This document shows positions 1 through 7,658 of a DNA stretch of 37,547 nt, in pieces (within the stretch, counting starts at the first letter, position 1; each line of letters starts with the position of its first letter). The stretch is from JAHFJU01 sp964354865 (lineage in GTDB: Bacteria > Patescibacteriota > Gracilibacteria > UBA1369 > UM-FILTER-53-11). The translations under genes were made by a program, and so were the position numbers. The DNA lies in NCBI GenBank assembly GCA_964354865.1, contig CAYHBN010000005.1, positions 1 to 37,547 of the forward strand. The letters run 5' to 3'. Under the pieces are notes generated by a model. That model had not been told where the DNA came from, made no database searches, and saw only the letters and a program-made list of their open reading frames with translations.

Positions 1-693
1 GGCAAAGCACGTGACCTTGCGGCGGTTTATTTAGCAAAAGCGTTTCCGAATGCAATCGTTGTTCCCATGAGTCGATTTGATGTTCCTAAAAATGAGACAA
101 CTCGTGCACATGTAGAGCCACCGACAGAGCACTACGACATTAATGCGAAATACATTGAACGTCACGGTGTTGCGCCCGAAAGAATTATTCCCGAAAAAGA
201 ATCCACCACCATTTTTGAAGGAATTATCCACATGTTCCGTATGTGTAAAGAACGCGGAATCAAAAATGCGGTCTTTGTCACAAACGACTACAACGTGCCA
301 CGCGCCGAGGCAATGATTAATGCCTTGATGAGTGGTGAAGCAGAAATCCAACAAAAATTGGCATACCTGATTGGCAACCTGAACGAAAAATATTTAGCAA
401 TTCTTGGACTAGAAGTTGATAACAGCGGAACTGCCCCAAAAGTGTCGGTAAAAGAAAATGCCTCATTGGTTACTCAAGGAGTAACTATTACGGTCGTTGC
501 AGCTGAAACGGTTCTCGAAGCGGTAAATCCTGAAAACAAAACAGGACTCAAAACGTCATATCGAGCAATTATTGATGCAGCACACAACACAGATGCCTAT
601 AAAAATCGTCTACTGTCAGAACAAAATGGCGCAAAAGAAATTGAAGACGGTACGTATAGAAAAGATGCGTGGGAGTCTCGTTTTAGAAAATAA
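1..693 (+). CDS. DUF218 / YdcF-SanA-like protein, 5' end missing
   Basis: The reading frame is open from base 1, so the gene begins before the window; the first ATG inside (base 67) is not the real start because the codons before it read on without a stop. The visible 231 residues contain the pattern S-T-T-x-F-E-G-I followed by a block ending V-F-V-T-N-D-Y-N-V-P-R-A, which matches the DUF218 core (conserved Ser/Thr-rich helix, then T-x-x-Y/F-H-x-x-R). Members such as YdcF, SanA and ElyC are small Rossmann-like proteins, several linked to the cell envelope; the reaction is not established. The 3' part (about residue 110 on) looks like an extra helical region. A 15-base gap separates it from the next gene, so both may share a transcript. 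The family call is moderately sure; any membrane segment would lie in the missing N-terminus. Confidence 0.65.
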   Translation, partial: GKARDLAAVYLAKAFPNAIVVPMSRFDVPKNETTRAHVEPPTEHYDINAKYIERHGVAPERIIPEKESTTIFEGIIHMFRMCKERGIKNAVFVTNDYNVPRAEAMINALMSGEAEIQQKLAYLIGNLNEKYLAILGLEVDNSGTAPKVSVKENASLVTQGVTITVVAAETVLEAVNPENKTGLKTSYRAIIDAAHNTDAYKNRLLSEQNGAKEIEDGTYRKDAWESRFRK

Positions 694-708
694 TTTTAGT
701 AGATATCT

Positions 709-1365
709 ATGTCACTCGACACATCTCGCTTAAGAACCCTCGACGATTATACTGACGTAATACTCAGAGAATTCCGCGCTCACAATGAACCTACAGAAGA
801 TGGAATCGAAGCTGCAGCATGCTTATTTGATGTATTAATGCCCAAAGCATTTGTCGATGCAGCATACAACGGGAAATATGCAACGGAAATGCACACCATT
901 ACACTAGTAGCGGTGGTTAGTGCATCGGTAGAAGAGCTTTGTAGTATTGAAGAAATTCGGGCACGAGTTACTACCATTGCAGAGAAATATCTTAAAGGAG
1001 ACGCGAGTGTATTAGACGATTACATTAATCTTGCCCAGGCGAGATCAAAAACATGTGCAACCCTTGGTGCAACGAGAGAAGGTCACATTACATACGTTAC
1101 ATATCTCGTTGAGATGTGCCTCGCTGATACCCCTCCATTGACGCGCGCGTATTGCTTAGAAAGGATACGCAAAATTACCCCCGACGATCCTACCAATCCA
1201 GTATTAGCTACTGATGAGCTAGCCGCAAAAGTATATACAATCGCAGGGCACAACAAAATTCAACATATTTTCCCTAAAGCATTCGCACTAACTCAAGATC
1301 AAATTAGAGCCGTTTACGATCATCTCATAGAGTTGGATACCATGGATGCTGAAGAGAATAACTAG
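709..1365 (+). CDS. Hypothetical protein, soluble, mostly helical
   Basis: An open frame of 218 codons follows the DUF218 gene by 15 bases. I do not recognise the protein. It has no signal peptide or membrane segment, is rich in Ala, Glu, Ile and Leu, and looks all-helical, with acidic ends (final residues D-A-E-E-N-N). No Shine-Dalgarno sequence precedes the ATG. Its stop codon overlaps the mutS stop codon (4 shared bases, convergent), so no room exists for a separate terminator. The unbroken frame, its position in line with the upstream gene and codon use like its neighbours support it as real. The function is unknown. Confidence 0.7.
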   Translation: MSLDTSRLRTLDDYTDVILREFRAHNEPTEDGIEAAACLFDVLMPKAFVDAAYNGKYATEMHTITLVAVVSASVEELCSIEEIRARVTTIAEKYLKGDASVLDDYINLAQARSKTCATLGATREGHITYVTYLVEMCLADTPPLTRAYCLERIRKITPDDPTNPVLATDELAAKVYTIAGHNKIQHIFPKAFALTQDQIRAVYDHLIELDTMDAEENN

Positions 1366-3953
1366 CTCCCCTTTTTAAGCTCGTACAATTTATTCAATGC
1401 CTCAAGTGGCGTCATCGCGTCGACATTTGCCTCGTCGAGTTCTTTAATAATGCGATGTGCACGAGGATCAACGGGAACTGCGAACATATCTATCTGCGCT
1501 TCATCAGTTTTTTTCTGACGCACTTCACTGGCCATTTTTTCACCTACGGCTTTATCGACGATCCCCTCTTCTAAATCCAACAAAATTTCTTTTGCCTTCG
1601 CAATGACTTCATTCGGCAAACCCGCCAGTCGTGCAACCTCTACACCATAACTTCGGTTAATCGCGCCCTCACACACACGATACAAAAATACGATAGTCCC
1701 CTTTTCTTCTTTAATCGCAACACTCATATTTCGCGCATTCGGCAGTGTATCAGCGACCGAAATAAGCTCATGATAATGCGTTGCAAAAAGCGTTTTCGCG
1801 CCAACAACATTATGAATATATTCGAGGATTGACCATGCGAGTGAAACGCCATCGTACGTCGAAGTACCGCGCCCGATTTCATCTAAAATAATTAAACTGC
1901 GTGGCGTTGCGTAATGCAAAATGCGCGCCGTTTCTTGCATTTCAACCATGAAGGTACTTTGACCGTGCACCAAATTATCGCTCGCACCGACACGGGTAAA
2001 AATGCGATCCGTAAGGGGAATTTTCGCACTGCCAGCCGGCACAAAACTACCAAGGTGCGCCATTAAAACAATGAGTGCTGTCTGTCGTAAGTACGTCGAT
2101 TTACCACCCATGTTCGGACCGGTAATAACTACGCAACGACGCTCAGTACTGAGCTCGACATCGTTGGGAATAAAGTGATCACTACGAAGCGATTCAATCA
2201 CGGGATGACGCCCCTCTTTAATTTCAAGCGCCTCGGTCGACGCAACAATTTGTGGCCGTACGTAGCGGTTATTTTGCGCAACCTGCGAAAGCGACAAGAG
2301 CACATCAATGTTTGCAAGCACCGAAGAATAATTTTGCAAATCACGTGTGTGATCGTGAACCATCGTCCGTAATTCGGTAAAAAGTCGATACTCAATTTCG
2401 CAACTCTTCGTCTCTGCGGTGAGAATTTTCTCTTCGAGTTCTTTTAATTCGGGGGTTACAAAACGCTCGCCATTCACCGTCGTCTGTTTGCGAATGTAAT
2501 GAGCGGGAACTTTCGTCAAATTTGCTTTGGTAACTTCGACAAAGTAACCGAACACGTTATTATAGCGTATTTTAAGGGAGTTAATACCCGTCGTCTCAAT
2601 TTCTTTTTGCTGCATTTCAGCGATTATTTGCTTACCATCACGAGTGATTTTTTTTAATTCATCGAGCTCAGCGTCGTACCCGTCTCGAATCATGCCGCCT
2701 TCTTTTGTTGAAAGCGGCGGTTCATCAATCAGTGCCCGCGTGATTTGTGCAGACAACATTTCTAATGAAGACAACTGAGTGAGTTGCGAATATAAAGAGC
2801 CGAAAAGTCCATCGCGGGCACACTCCCCTTGCAACAAATCCTCAAAAACTTTTTTCGTTTTAAGTGACAAACCAATGCCCAAAATATCGCGCGCGTTACC
2901 TGCGCCAATTGAAAGTTTCGACAATAATCGTTCAATATCGAGCACGCCATTAAGGGCTTCACCGAGCCCATTCGAGAGAGAAGAATTCTGAATTAAACGA
3001 GCAATCGCATCGAGCCGATTATTCAAAACCACCTCGCTACATGACGGATGCATAATTCGATTTCGAAGCAAGCGACCACCCATCGCTGTCTTTGTTTTAT
3101 CGAGCACCGAAAGCAGCGTCCCCTCTTTTGAGTGATCGCGCATATTAAAAATAAGCTCGAGATTTTTCAGAGCAACATCGTCGACAATAAGTTCATCGGT
3201 ATGCGCATCAAGTTTTGGCGCGCGCACATGACTCAAGTCAGATTTTTGCGTATCTTTCAAATACACAAGCAACAATCCCGCCGCATCTATAAGCTGTTTC
3301 TTATCGCCAAAACCAAACGACTCAAGCGACAAAACACCATACTGTTTTTTCAAAACCTCTTCGCCGCTCTCCCACATATCATGCGGGAACACCGGCATTT
3401 TTCCGTACTGCCGTAGCGATACGGGAATATTTTTCTCACTACGGTCGACGACACATTCCGCTGGCGAAAGTCGCGCAAGTTCTTCTTCAAGCGATGCCTC
3501 ATCGGCACAGTCGTACAACAAAAACTCGCCAGTCGTAATATCGGCACACGCAAGCCCAAAAACACCACCCTTGCCGACAGAAACTGCAATGATATAGTGG
3601 TTTTTTTTATCCTCTAAAATATGAGTATCAAACGTAGTCCCCGGCGTAATAACACGAACAACATCGCGAGTAACAATTCCCGGCAATGTGGGGTCAGACA
3701 ATTGTTCACACACCGCAACTTTTTTGCCTGCACGAGTCAACTTTGCAATGTAATTATCGGCAGCATGATACGGCAATCCACACATTGGAGTCTCTTGCCT
3801 TTTCGTGAGTGTCAAATTTAAAATCCTCGAACCTTCAACGGCATCGCTCTCAAACATCTCATAAAAATCACCCAGCCGAAAAAACAGTATGCAGTCAGCA
3901 TATTTTTGCTTAATCGCATCGTATTGTTTTAGCATGGGAGTACGGACAGACAT
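1362..3953 (-). CDS. mutS: DNA mismatch repair protein MutS
   Basis: 863 residues from the chosen start, the normal MutS length. It binds mismatches and small loops in DNA and starts post-replicative repair as an ATP-driven clamp. The N-terminal mismatch-binding domain carries F-Y-E at residues 30-32 (the Phe-x-Glu that contacts the mispaired base). The C-terminal ATPase shows Walker A G-P-N-M-G-G-K-S-T, Walker B D-E-I-G-R-G-T-S-T-Y-D-G and the A-T-H-Y-H-E-L switch. The last segment ends A-L-N-K-L-Y-E-L-K-K. The open frame runs 15 codons further upstream, but the ATG at 3953 is preferred: it begins M-S-V-R-T-P-M-L-K-Q-Y, as usual for MutS, and avoids overlap with the gene ending at 3970. No Shine-Dalgarno site is visible. 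No mutL lies in the window. Confidence 0.97.
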   Translation of the reverse strand: MSVRTPMLKQYDAIKQKYADCILFFRLGDFYEMFESDAVEGSRILNLTLTKRQETPMCGLPYHAADNYIAKLTRAGKKVAVCEQLSDPTLPGIVTRDVVRVITPGTTFDTHILEDKKNHYIIAVSVGKGGVFGLACADITTGEFLLYDCADEASLEEELARLSPAECVVDRSEKNIPVSLRQYGKMPVFPHDMWESGEEVLKKQYGVLSLESFGFGDKKQLIDAAGLLLVYLKDTQKSDLSHVRAPKLDAHTDELIVDDVALKNLELIFNMRDHSKEGTLLSVLDKTKTAMGGRLLRNRIMHPSCSEVVLNNRLDAIARLIQNSSLSNGLGEALNGVLDIERLLSKLSIGAGNARDILGIGLSLKTKKVFEDLLQGECARDGLFGSLYSQLTQLSSLEMLSAQITRALIDEPPLSTKEGGMIRDGYDAELDELKKITRDGKQIIAEMQQKEIETTGINSLKIRYNNVFGYFVEVTKANLTKVPAHYIRKQTTVNGERFVTPELKELEEKILTAETKSCEIEYRLFTELRTMVHDHTRDLQNYSSVLANIDVLLSLSQVAQNNRYVRPQIVASTEALEIKEGRHPVIESLRSDHFIPNDVELSTERRCVVITGPNMGGKSTYLRQTALIVLMAHLGSFVPAGSAKIPLTDRIFTRVGASDNLVHGQSTFMVEMQETARILHYATPRSLIILDEIGRGTSTYDGVSLAWSILEYIHNVVGAKTLFATHYHELISVADTLPNARNMSVAIKEEKGTIVFLYRVCEGAINRSYGVEVARLAGLPNEVIAKAKEILLDLEEGIVDKAVGEKMASEVRQKKTDEAQIDMFAVPVDPRAHRIIKELDEANVDAMTPLEALNKLYELKKGS

Positions 3954-3969
3954 GGGAAAAGGAAAAATT

Positions 3970-4293
3970 TTAGGGATACAAAAGCGAATACACTTCAATC
4001 GCGGGATTTTCGTACGGGTGCACTTTTTTTACCGCAGCAACAACTGCATCAATATTTTTTCCTTCACACAAAACTTCAATACGCTCTTCAGTCACTTCTT
4101 CAATTTCGCCAACTTTTCCAACAAAAGGATTCGCGGCTTTCAAAGGTCTAAAACGTCCCACTCCTGCCGTAGAAAAAGAACAGGAATCGTAATCGCCCAA
4201 TCGCCCGCAACCGTTCGCAGAAAGCGCTTCACGAACATTTTGCGCGTGGGTCTCAGGTACAAAAACAACAACTTTTACGTACTTGGTTTTCAC
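3970..4293 (-). CDS. YqfO/NIF3-like stand-alone domain protein
   Basis: 107 residues with a GTG start. It matches the small single-domain YqfO/NIF3-related proteins, which resemble the PII/CutA-like insert of full-length NIF3 proteins. Family landmarks visible are F-V-P-E-T-H near residue 12, G-x-x-G-D-Y-D-S-C near 33-40, G-x-G-x-F-R-P-L near 45-51, and H-P-Y-E-N-P-A-I-E-V near the end. The biochemical role of the stand-alone form is not known. The start is supported by a -10 hexamer TACTAT that ends six bases before the GTG, predicting a leaderless mRNA. It lies 16 bases before mutS and may be co-transcribed with it. Confidence 0.85.
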   Translation of the reverse strand: MKTKYVKVVVFVPETHAQNVREALSANGCGRLGDYDSCSFSTAGVGRFRPLKAANPFVGKVGEIEEVTEERIEVLCEGKNIDAVVAAVKKVHPYENPAIEVYSLLYP

Positions 4294-4299
4294 CGCTCG

Positions 4300-4328
4300 A
4301 TAGTACCCGATTAGAACTCTTTTATCCA
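4300..4328 (-). promoter_or_regulatory. Promoter of YqfO-like gene (predicted leaderless)
   Basis: On the minus strand TGGATA (4323-4328) and TACTAT (4300-4305) are 17 bases apart. The -10 ends six bases before the GTG at 4293, placing the transcript start on or beside the start codon. The -35 is weak and lies inside the end of the upstream gene. Confidence 0.45.
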
Positions 4329-4769
4329 GGTACGAAGCCGGTTATTCACCCAATCAATTTCAAAGGGAAGCTCAATTTCACGCCCATCAGCAAGGGTGTA
4401 TTTCAAATTAATTCGAGGAGTTTTGGCAGTAAGTGCATCGGGATTAAAGGGGAGAGAAAGACGCACCCAATGATCGAACACAAGACCCTCAGGTTGAAGA
4501 TCGAATACGTCGGTAAGGCCACCGCTAAGGTTTCGGTCATTAGTTTTGTTTATTGTAATTTTTGTATCTACCAATACCGAACCTGCCGGAATTTCGAGAC
4601 GTATTCCATCGAACTCAATAACCGAATTCTGTGCTGCTTCAACGAGAAAAGTATTGTTTGGTAACTCTTCGGGAACCTGCTTAATAGAAAGCAAGTAGGT
4701 CCAAATTCCAAAGCCAACCACAGTGGCGGCCGCTAAAAACACGATAATTGAGAGAATAGTGCGCTTCAC
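4311..4769 (-). CDS. Membrane-anchored protein with ZU5-like beta domain
   Basis: 152 residues with a GTG start. An N-terminal hydrophobic segment (about residues 6-28) works as an uncleaved anchor or signal. The outside part has I-P-A-G-S-V followed by D-x-K-I-T-I and later L-Q-P-E-G-L-V-F-D-H-W-V-R-L-S-L-P-F. This pattern (IPAG ... PEG-x-x-F ... L-P) is typical of ZU5-like beta domains found in secreted bacterial proteins. No catalytic residues are visible; a binding or structural role at the cell surface is inferred. The GTG start is supported by TACTAT six bases upstream. It sits 17 bases before the YqfO-like gene. Confidence 0.65.
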   Translation of the reverse strand: MKRTILSIIVFLAAATVVGFGIWTYLLSIKQVPEELPNNTFLVEAAQNSVIEFDGIRLEIPAGSVLVDTKITINKTNDRNLSGGLTDVFDLQPEGLVFDHWVRLSLPFNPDALTAKTPRINLKYTLADGREIELPFEIDWVNNRLRTWIKEF

Positions 4770-4775
4770 GACTTA

Positions 4776-4803
4776 ATAGTAACCCTTTTAAGAGTTATGG
4801 CAA
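4776..4803 (-). promoter_or_regulatory. Promoter of ZU5-like gene (predicted leaderless)
   Basis: On the minus strand TTGCCA (4798-4803), a 16-base spacer, then TACTAT (4776-4781). Six bases separate the -10 from the GTG at 4769. Confidence 0.55.
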
Positions 4804-4865
4804 ATAGCCGCTGCTTGACGCTGAGGGCGATATATTCCAGTTTCGCTTCTCTAGGGAGGGAAATA

Positions 4866-4889
4866 ACGTGGAGCCGATGAGAGGAGTCG
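4866..4889 (-). repeat. Displaced copy of the tRNA-Thr 3' end
   Basis: These 24 bases are identical to 5074-5097, which is the last 21 bases of the tRNA-Thr gene (CCA, discriminator, acceptor strand, T-arm 3' side) plus three bases beyond CCA. It has the same orientation as the tRNA and lies 208 bases away. Just outside it the match ends. This is the geometry of an attachment-site duplication left by integration into a tRNA 3' end. Confidence 0.85.
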
Positions 4890-5076
4890 GTCACCGGTTA
4901 CAAAAAACTCGAGCTGAGCAACTTGAGCGCACGAAGGTTTTTGAAATGTGGGTCTCGTGGGTCCCACATTGAAAAAATCGAAGTTTAGCGAAAGTTACGA
5001 AGTGAGAATCCTATATTTTGGAAGTACTGAAACCTTTCTTAAAGGTGTCAGATAGTTTCACCCGCAGGGTGAAACG
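4890..5076 (-). repeat. tRNA-associated structured element, copy 1
   Basis: It begins directly after the CCA of tRNA-Thr and shares a 64-nt gap-free core (5013-5076; 57 of 64 identical) with 24082-24145 beside tRNA-Ser(UGA). Read from the tRNA outward it holds hairpin 1 (GTTTCACCC / GGGTGAAAC), then hairpin 2 (CTGA, CCTTT, loop AAG, AAAGG, TCAG), a variable middle with a third hairpin (AATGTGGG 4935-4942 / CCCACATT 4953-4960 as written on the plus strand), then a weak CTC-rich hairpin followed by six T (4902-4907, minus strand), resembling a terminator. No open frame is convincing. It is either a small RNA transcribed together with the tRNA, a tiny non-autonomous integrated element, or both. 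Confidence 0.7.
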
Positions 5077-5152
5077 TGGAGCCGATGAGAGGAGTCGAAC
5101 CTCCGACCTTTCCCTTACGAAGGGACTGCTCTACCAACTGAGCTACATCGGC
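5077..5152 (-). tRNA. tRNA-Thr (anticodon CGT)
   Basis: 76 nt including an encoded CCA (5077-5079). Acceptor GCCGATG pairs perfectly with CATCGGC; the D arm has GCTC/GAGC; the anticodon loop TTCGTAA gives CGU, reading ACG threonine codons; the T arm GGAGG/CCTCT closes loop TTCGACT. The first anticodon-stem pair (27-43) appears to be a G-A mismatch. The discriminator base is T. Confidence 0.95.
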
Positions 5153-5537
5153 AAGTGAGGAGAATGCGGGTTATGAAGCGGAAAAGCGTTGAGTGAAGCG
5201 AGTATGCATACCCTGCAACGCAGGGGCAGACGCGAGAGACGCGACTGAGGAAAACTTGTTTTCATCAGAGCGGAACGAGCGGATGCGCATACGAGCGGGA
5301 ACGATTGAGACAGAGCATCACCGATTTATCAATTGAGAGCGAAATAACACATATGCGACGAACGCCGCCAGATGTATCGAGCCACCAGGCGAAGATACAT
5401 CGAGAAACAAACAAAATATCAATAGATCGAGCCCCGGAATCCTACATCATGAATTATGTACACTCAACTTTTTTTTAAAAGCTGTCCTCGCGGATCCTCG
5501 CTCCTGCTCGTCACGGATGAAACATTTTCGAAAGACC
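5153..5537. other. Gap without a gene; several small hairpins
   Basis: 385 bases between the tRNA-Thr 5' end and the lexA stop codon, with no convincing coding frame. Visible inverted repeats are CCCTGC-AAC-GCAGGG (5211-5225), CGCG-AGAGA-CGCG (5231-5243), GAAAAC-TT-GTTTTC (5250-5263, itself enclosed by CTGA/TCAG) and GATGTATC / GATACATC (5371-5378 and 5394-5401) with an inner GCC-ACCA-GGC. Many short GAGCG/GAACGAGCGG-like words recur. The promoter of tRNA-Thr must lie here, but I cannot single out a clean -35/-10 pair. No known RNA family is recognised. Confidence 0.5.
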
Positions 5538-6161
5538 TTAATACCACCGCGTCAACCCAATCACCACCCCTTGAATTTCAAGCGAAGTGGTCGGAACAAT
5601 GTCTGAATATTCAGGATTTTCAGCGCGCAGGTAGGGCTTTCCATCTTTTTTTACAAAGCGTTTGATAGTCACGCCTCCGTCGACGAGTGCAGCGACAATG
5701 TCACGCTCACGCGGAGTTTTTTTAGAGTCTACAATCACATGATCGCCTTCAAAAATACCGGCGTCGATCATTGAATTTCCCGTTACACGAAGCACAAAAA
5801 CGCCTTCTGCATTTTTCAAACGAGGATGCTCAATATTAACCCAGCTCTCAGTAAATTCTTCGGTAATGGCAGGCCCACCAGCGGGAATCGCTCCTAGAAC
5901 CGGTACGCGAAATACATCTGAGTGCAGACGATGTGCAACCGATGGCAATAATTTAATCGAGCGAGGCGTGTCTCCTTTTTCAATCGCTCCTTTTTTCCGC
6001 AGAGATTCAACGCAATAAACGACAAAACCATCGGATTTTAATCCAAAAAACTCGCGCATTTCTCGTATAGTCGGAGAACTACCATTTTCTAACTGATAGC
6101 CTTCAATAAAGGTTAATAATTTTTCTTCTTTTGGAGTGAGGGGTTGCTTGAGTTTCTTCAT
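5538..6161 (-). CDS. lexA: LexA SOS repressor
   Basis: 207 residues, the usual LexA size. The N-terminal winged-helix DNA-binding domain starts L-T-P-K-E-E-K-L-L-T-F-I and contains S-P-T-I-R-E-M-R-E-F-F-G (about 29-40). The C-terminal S24 self-cleavage domain has the Ala94-Gly95 cleavage site in A-I-P-A-G-G, catalytic Ser130 in G-N-S-M and Lys167 in T-I-K-R-F. It represses DNA-damage genes until RecA filaments trigger self-cleavage. It is divergent from an orphan at 6267, with 105 bases shared upstream. GTGCG words recur there and could be part of an operator, but no standard E. coli or Bacillus SOS box is visible. TATATC lies five bases before the ATG and may be a -10 for a leaderless transcript. 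Confidence 0.95.
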   Translation of the reverse strand: MKKLKQPLTPKEEKLLTFIEGYQLENGSSPTIREMREFFGLKSDGFVVYCVESLRKKGAIEKGDTPRSIKLLPSVAHRLHSDVFRVPVLGAIPAGGPAITEEFTESWVNIEHPRLKNAEGVFVLRVTGNSMIDAGIFEGDHVIVDSKKTPRERDIVAALVDGGVTIKRFVKKDGKPYLRAENPEYSDIVPTTSLEIQGVVIGLTRWY

Positions 6162-6231
6162 ATTCAGATATAGTTATGTAAGTACACGCACAGACTATAT
6201 GCGCACTCGCACACAGTCAACATCGATAAAC

Positions 6232-6260
6232 TTGACTTATTTGCCATATATGTATAAATT
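6232..6260 (+). promoter_or_regulatory. Promoter of orphan at 6267 (predicted leaderless)
   Basis: TTGACT (6232-6237), a 17-base spacer and TAAATT (6255-6260). The ATG starts exactly seven bases after the -10, so the predicted transcript begins on the start codon. Confidence 0.7.
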
Positions 6261-6266
6261 CGCATT

Positions 6267-6812
6267 ATGATTAATACACTTGAAGATAGAATTATCGCAG
6301 CAAAAAGCGGCGTAGAAAAGGGCACAGCAGACATCGACGCAGCGCTCGCAAAAGTGGGAGCTACAAGAAACATCGAAAGAATTACGGCAGAGGTAAAAGC
6401 ACGAAGCGGTGAATTTCAAATAATGCATGAGCAAGCTCAAAAACTATCAACACCTCAAATTAACCTATCTGTCGTTGGCTCACCGTACGAGGCAATAATA
6501 ACAAATGAAGCCGGCGAAAGAATAATGCCAAAAAGCATGTTAGAAGGATTAGCAAAACGCATAGAAAATGCATTTAACGAAGAAGCACGCCTCTATGATT
6601 CTCGTCATGCACAAGGCACTGGATTACTTCAATTCACACTCCGCGAAGGCGATTTGAAGTGCAATTACATCGAAGAGGATGAACCTATGGATCTCAGCAC
6701 AGCTCTAGCATTACTCGTACAAGTATTAAACAAAGAGCGTACAAATAAGATCACCGTAGTATTTCAAGATGGAGAAAAAACGTTATTCACGAAAGGTGAA
6801 ATAACCGAGTAA
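6267..6812 (+). CDS. Hypothetical soluble protein
   Basis: 181 residues, not recognised. The N-terminal half (about 1-65) is Ala/Glu/Lys-rich and probably helical, possibly coiled-coil; the second half alternates short predicted strands (L-Q-F-T-L, K-I-T-V-V-F) with helices. There are no Cys-pair, metal or nucleotide motifs and no signal peptide. A strong promoter places the transcript start on the ATG at 6267. It is divergent from lexA, so LexA could influence it, though no operator is proven. It converges on yebC with a 9-base gap. Confidence 0.7.
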   Translation: MINTLEDRIIAAKSGVEKGTADIDAALAKVGATRNIERITAEVKARSGEFQIMHEQAQKLSTPQINLSVVGSPYEAIITNEAGERIMPKSMLEGLAKRIENAFNEEARLYDSRHAQGTGLLQFTLREGDLKCNYIEEDEPMDLSTALALLVQVLNKERTNKITVVFQDGEKTLFTKGEITE

Positions 6813-6821
6813 CACGAGGGA

Positions 6822-7586
6822 TTATAACTGCCCCGCCACCTCATCGCTCAAAACAAAGTTCGCCACGCAGTTGGTAACTTCTTCTTCGGCGTCTATTAAC
6901 TCCATTACAGAGAAAAGCTTTTTCGCGGTGTCGACATCGGTAATGTCTACCGTTGTCGTGGGAGTAAATGTTAGTCGAGGCGCACCTACATTAAAGTTTT
7001 TTCCGAGGAGTTTATTTCGCACAACCGCACATTCATTTGGAACTGTATACACAGTAAATTCACCAACGCCTTCTTCATTTTCGCTATATACCAAATCGTC
7101 GGCACCCGCATCTATAATATCCAGCTCATCGGCGTCGCGATCCGAACTTCGCGGGGTCACGCGCAGCTCCCCTTTTCGCTCAAACATAAAACTCGCCGCA
7201 CCACTAGAAGCAAGGCTGCCACCATGTTCGGTGATCGCCGCACGTACTGCTTGAACAGAACGATTTCGATTGTCGGTTAAAACTTCGATCATTACGGCAA
7301 CGCCGCCCGGGGCGAATCCTTCATACACAATTTCTTCAAAAACTGCAGCGTCTTTCGACTGACCTGTTCCTTTTTTTATCGCACGATCAACATTTTCACG
7401 AGGCACATTGTCAGCACGCGCATTATCGATCGCACTACGCAAACTCGGATTCGTAACGGGATCTCCACCACCTTGCCTCGCCGTCATTTCGATCAACCGA
7501 GCATGACGCGTAAAAATCTTGCCACGTTTTACATCTTCAGCACCTTTTTTAAGTTTTATTTGAGCCCAGTGAGAGTGACGTGCCAT
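6822..7586 (-). CDS. yebC: YebC/PmpR/TACO1-family protein
   Basis: 254 residues, typical length. The N-terminus M-A-R-H-S-H-W-A-Q-I-K-L-K-K-G-A is a variant of the family's G-H-S-K-W-x-x-I-K-x-K-K-x-x-x-D start. Further signatures are A-R-A-D-N-V-P-R-E-N-V-D-R-A-I-K-K-G (about 54-71), Y-E-G-F-A-P-G-G-V-A-V-M-I-E (about 88-101) and D-N-R-N-R. Family members are described as transcription regulators and, more recently, as ribosome-associated factors that help translate difficult stretches such as polyproline; the proline-rich protein at 26041 would be a natural client (inference). It is transcribed away from a terminator at 7599-7634. Confidence 0.93.
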   Translation of the reverse strand: MARHSHWAQIKLKKGAEDVKRGKIFTRHARLIEMTARQGGGDPVTNPSLRSAIDNARADNVPRENVDRAIKKGTGQSKDAAVFEEIVYEGFAPGGVAVMIEVLTDNRNRSVQAVRAAITEHGGSLASSGAASFMFERKGELRVTPRSSDRDADELDIIDAGADDLVYSENEEGVGEFTVYTVPNECAVVRNKLLGKNFNVGAPRLTFTPTTTVDITDVDTAKKLFSVMELIDAEEEVTNCVANFVLSDEVAGQL

Positions 7587-7598
7587 GTTGCAATATTT

Positions 7599-7634
7599 AA
7601 AAAGTCAGCCCCATTACTTTAGTAAGGAACTGAC
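7599..7634 (-). terminator. Intrinsic terminator after the 7659-8423 gene
   Basis: On the minus strand GTCAG and CTGAC close a hairpin with inner TTACT/AGTAA pairing, followed directly by TTTTT (7599-7603). It lies between the stop at 7659 and the yebC start at 7586. Confidence 0.7.
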
Positions 7635-7658
7635 AAAATCGCAATAATTTCTGGCCGC

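Noticed and set aside
3132..4314. Several plus-strand open frames opposite mutS and the YqfO-like gene
   Set aside because: They lie on the strand opposite well-supported genes and their translations show no family features.
5211..5401. Hairpins considered as a CRISPR array
   Set aside because: Repeats differ in sequence and spacing; there are no regular direct repeats with spacers and no cas genes in the window.
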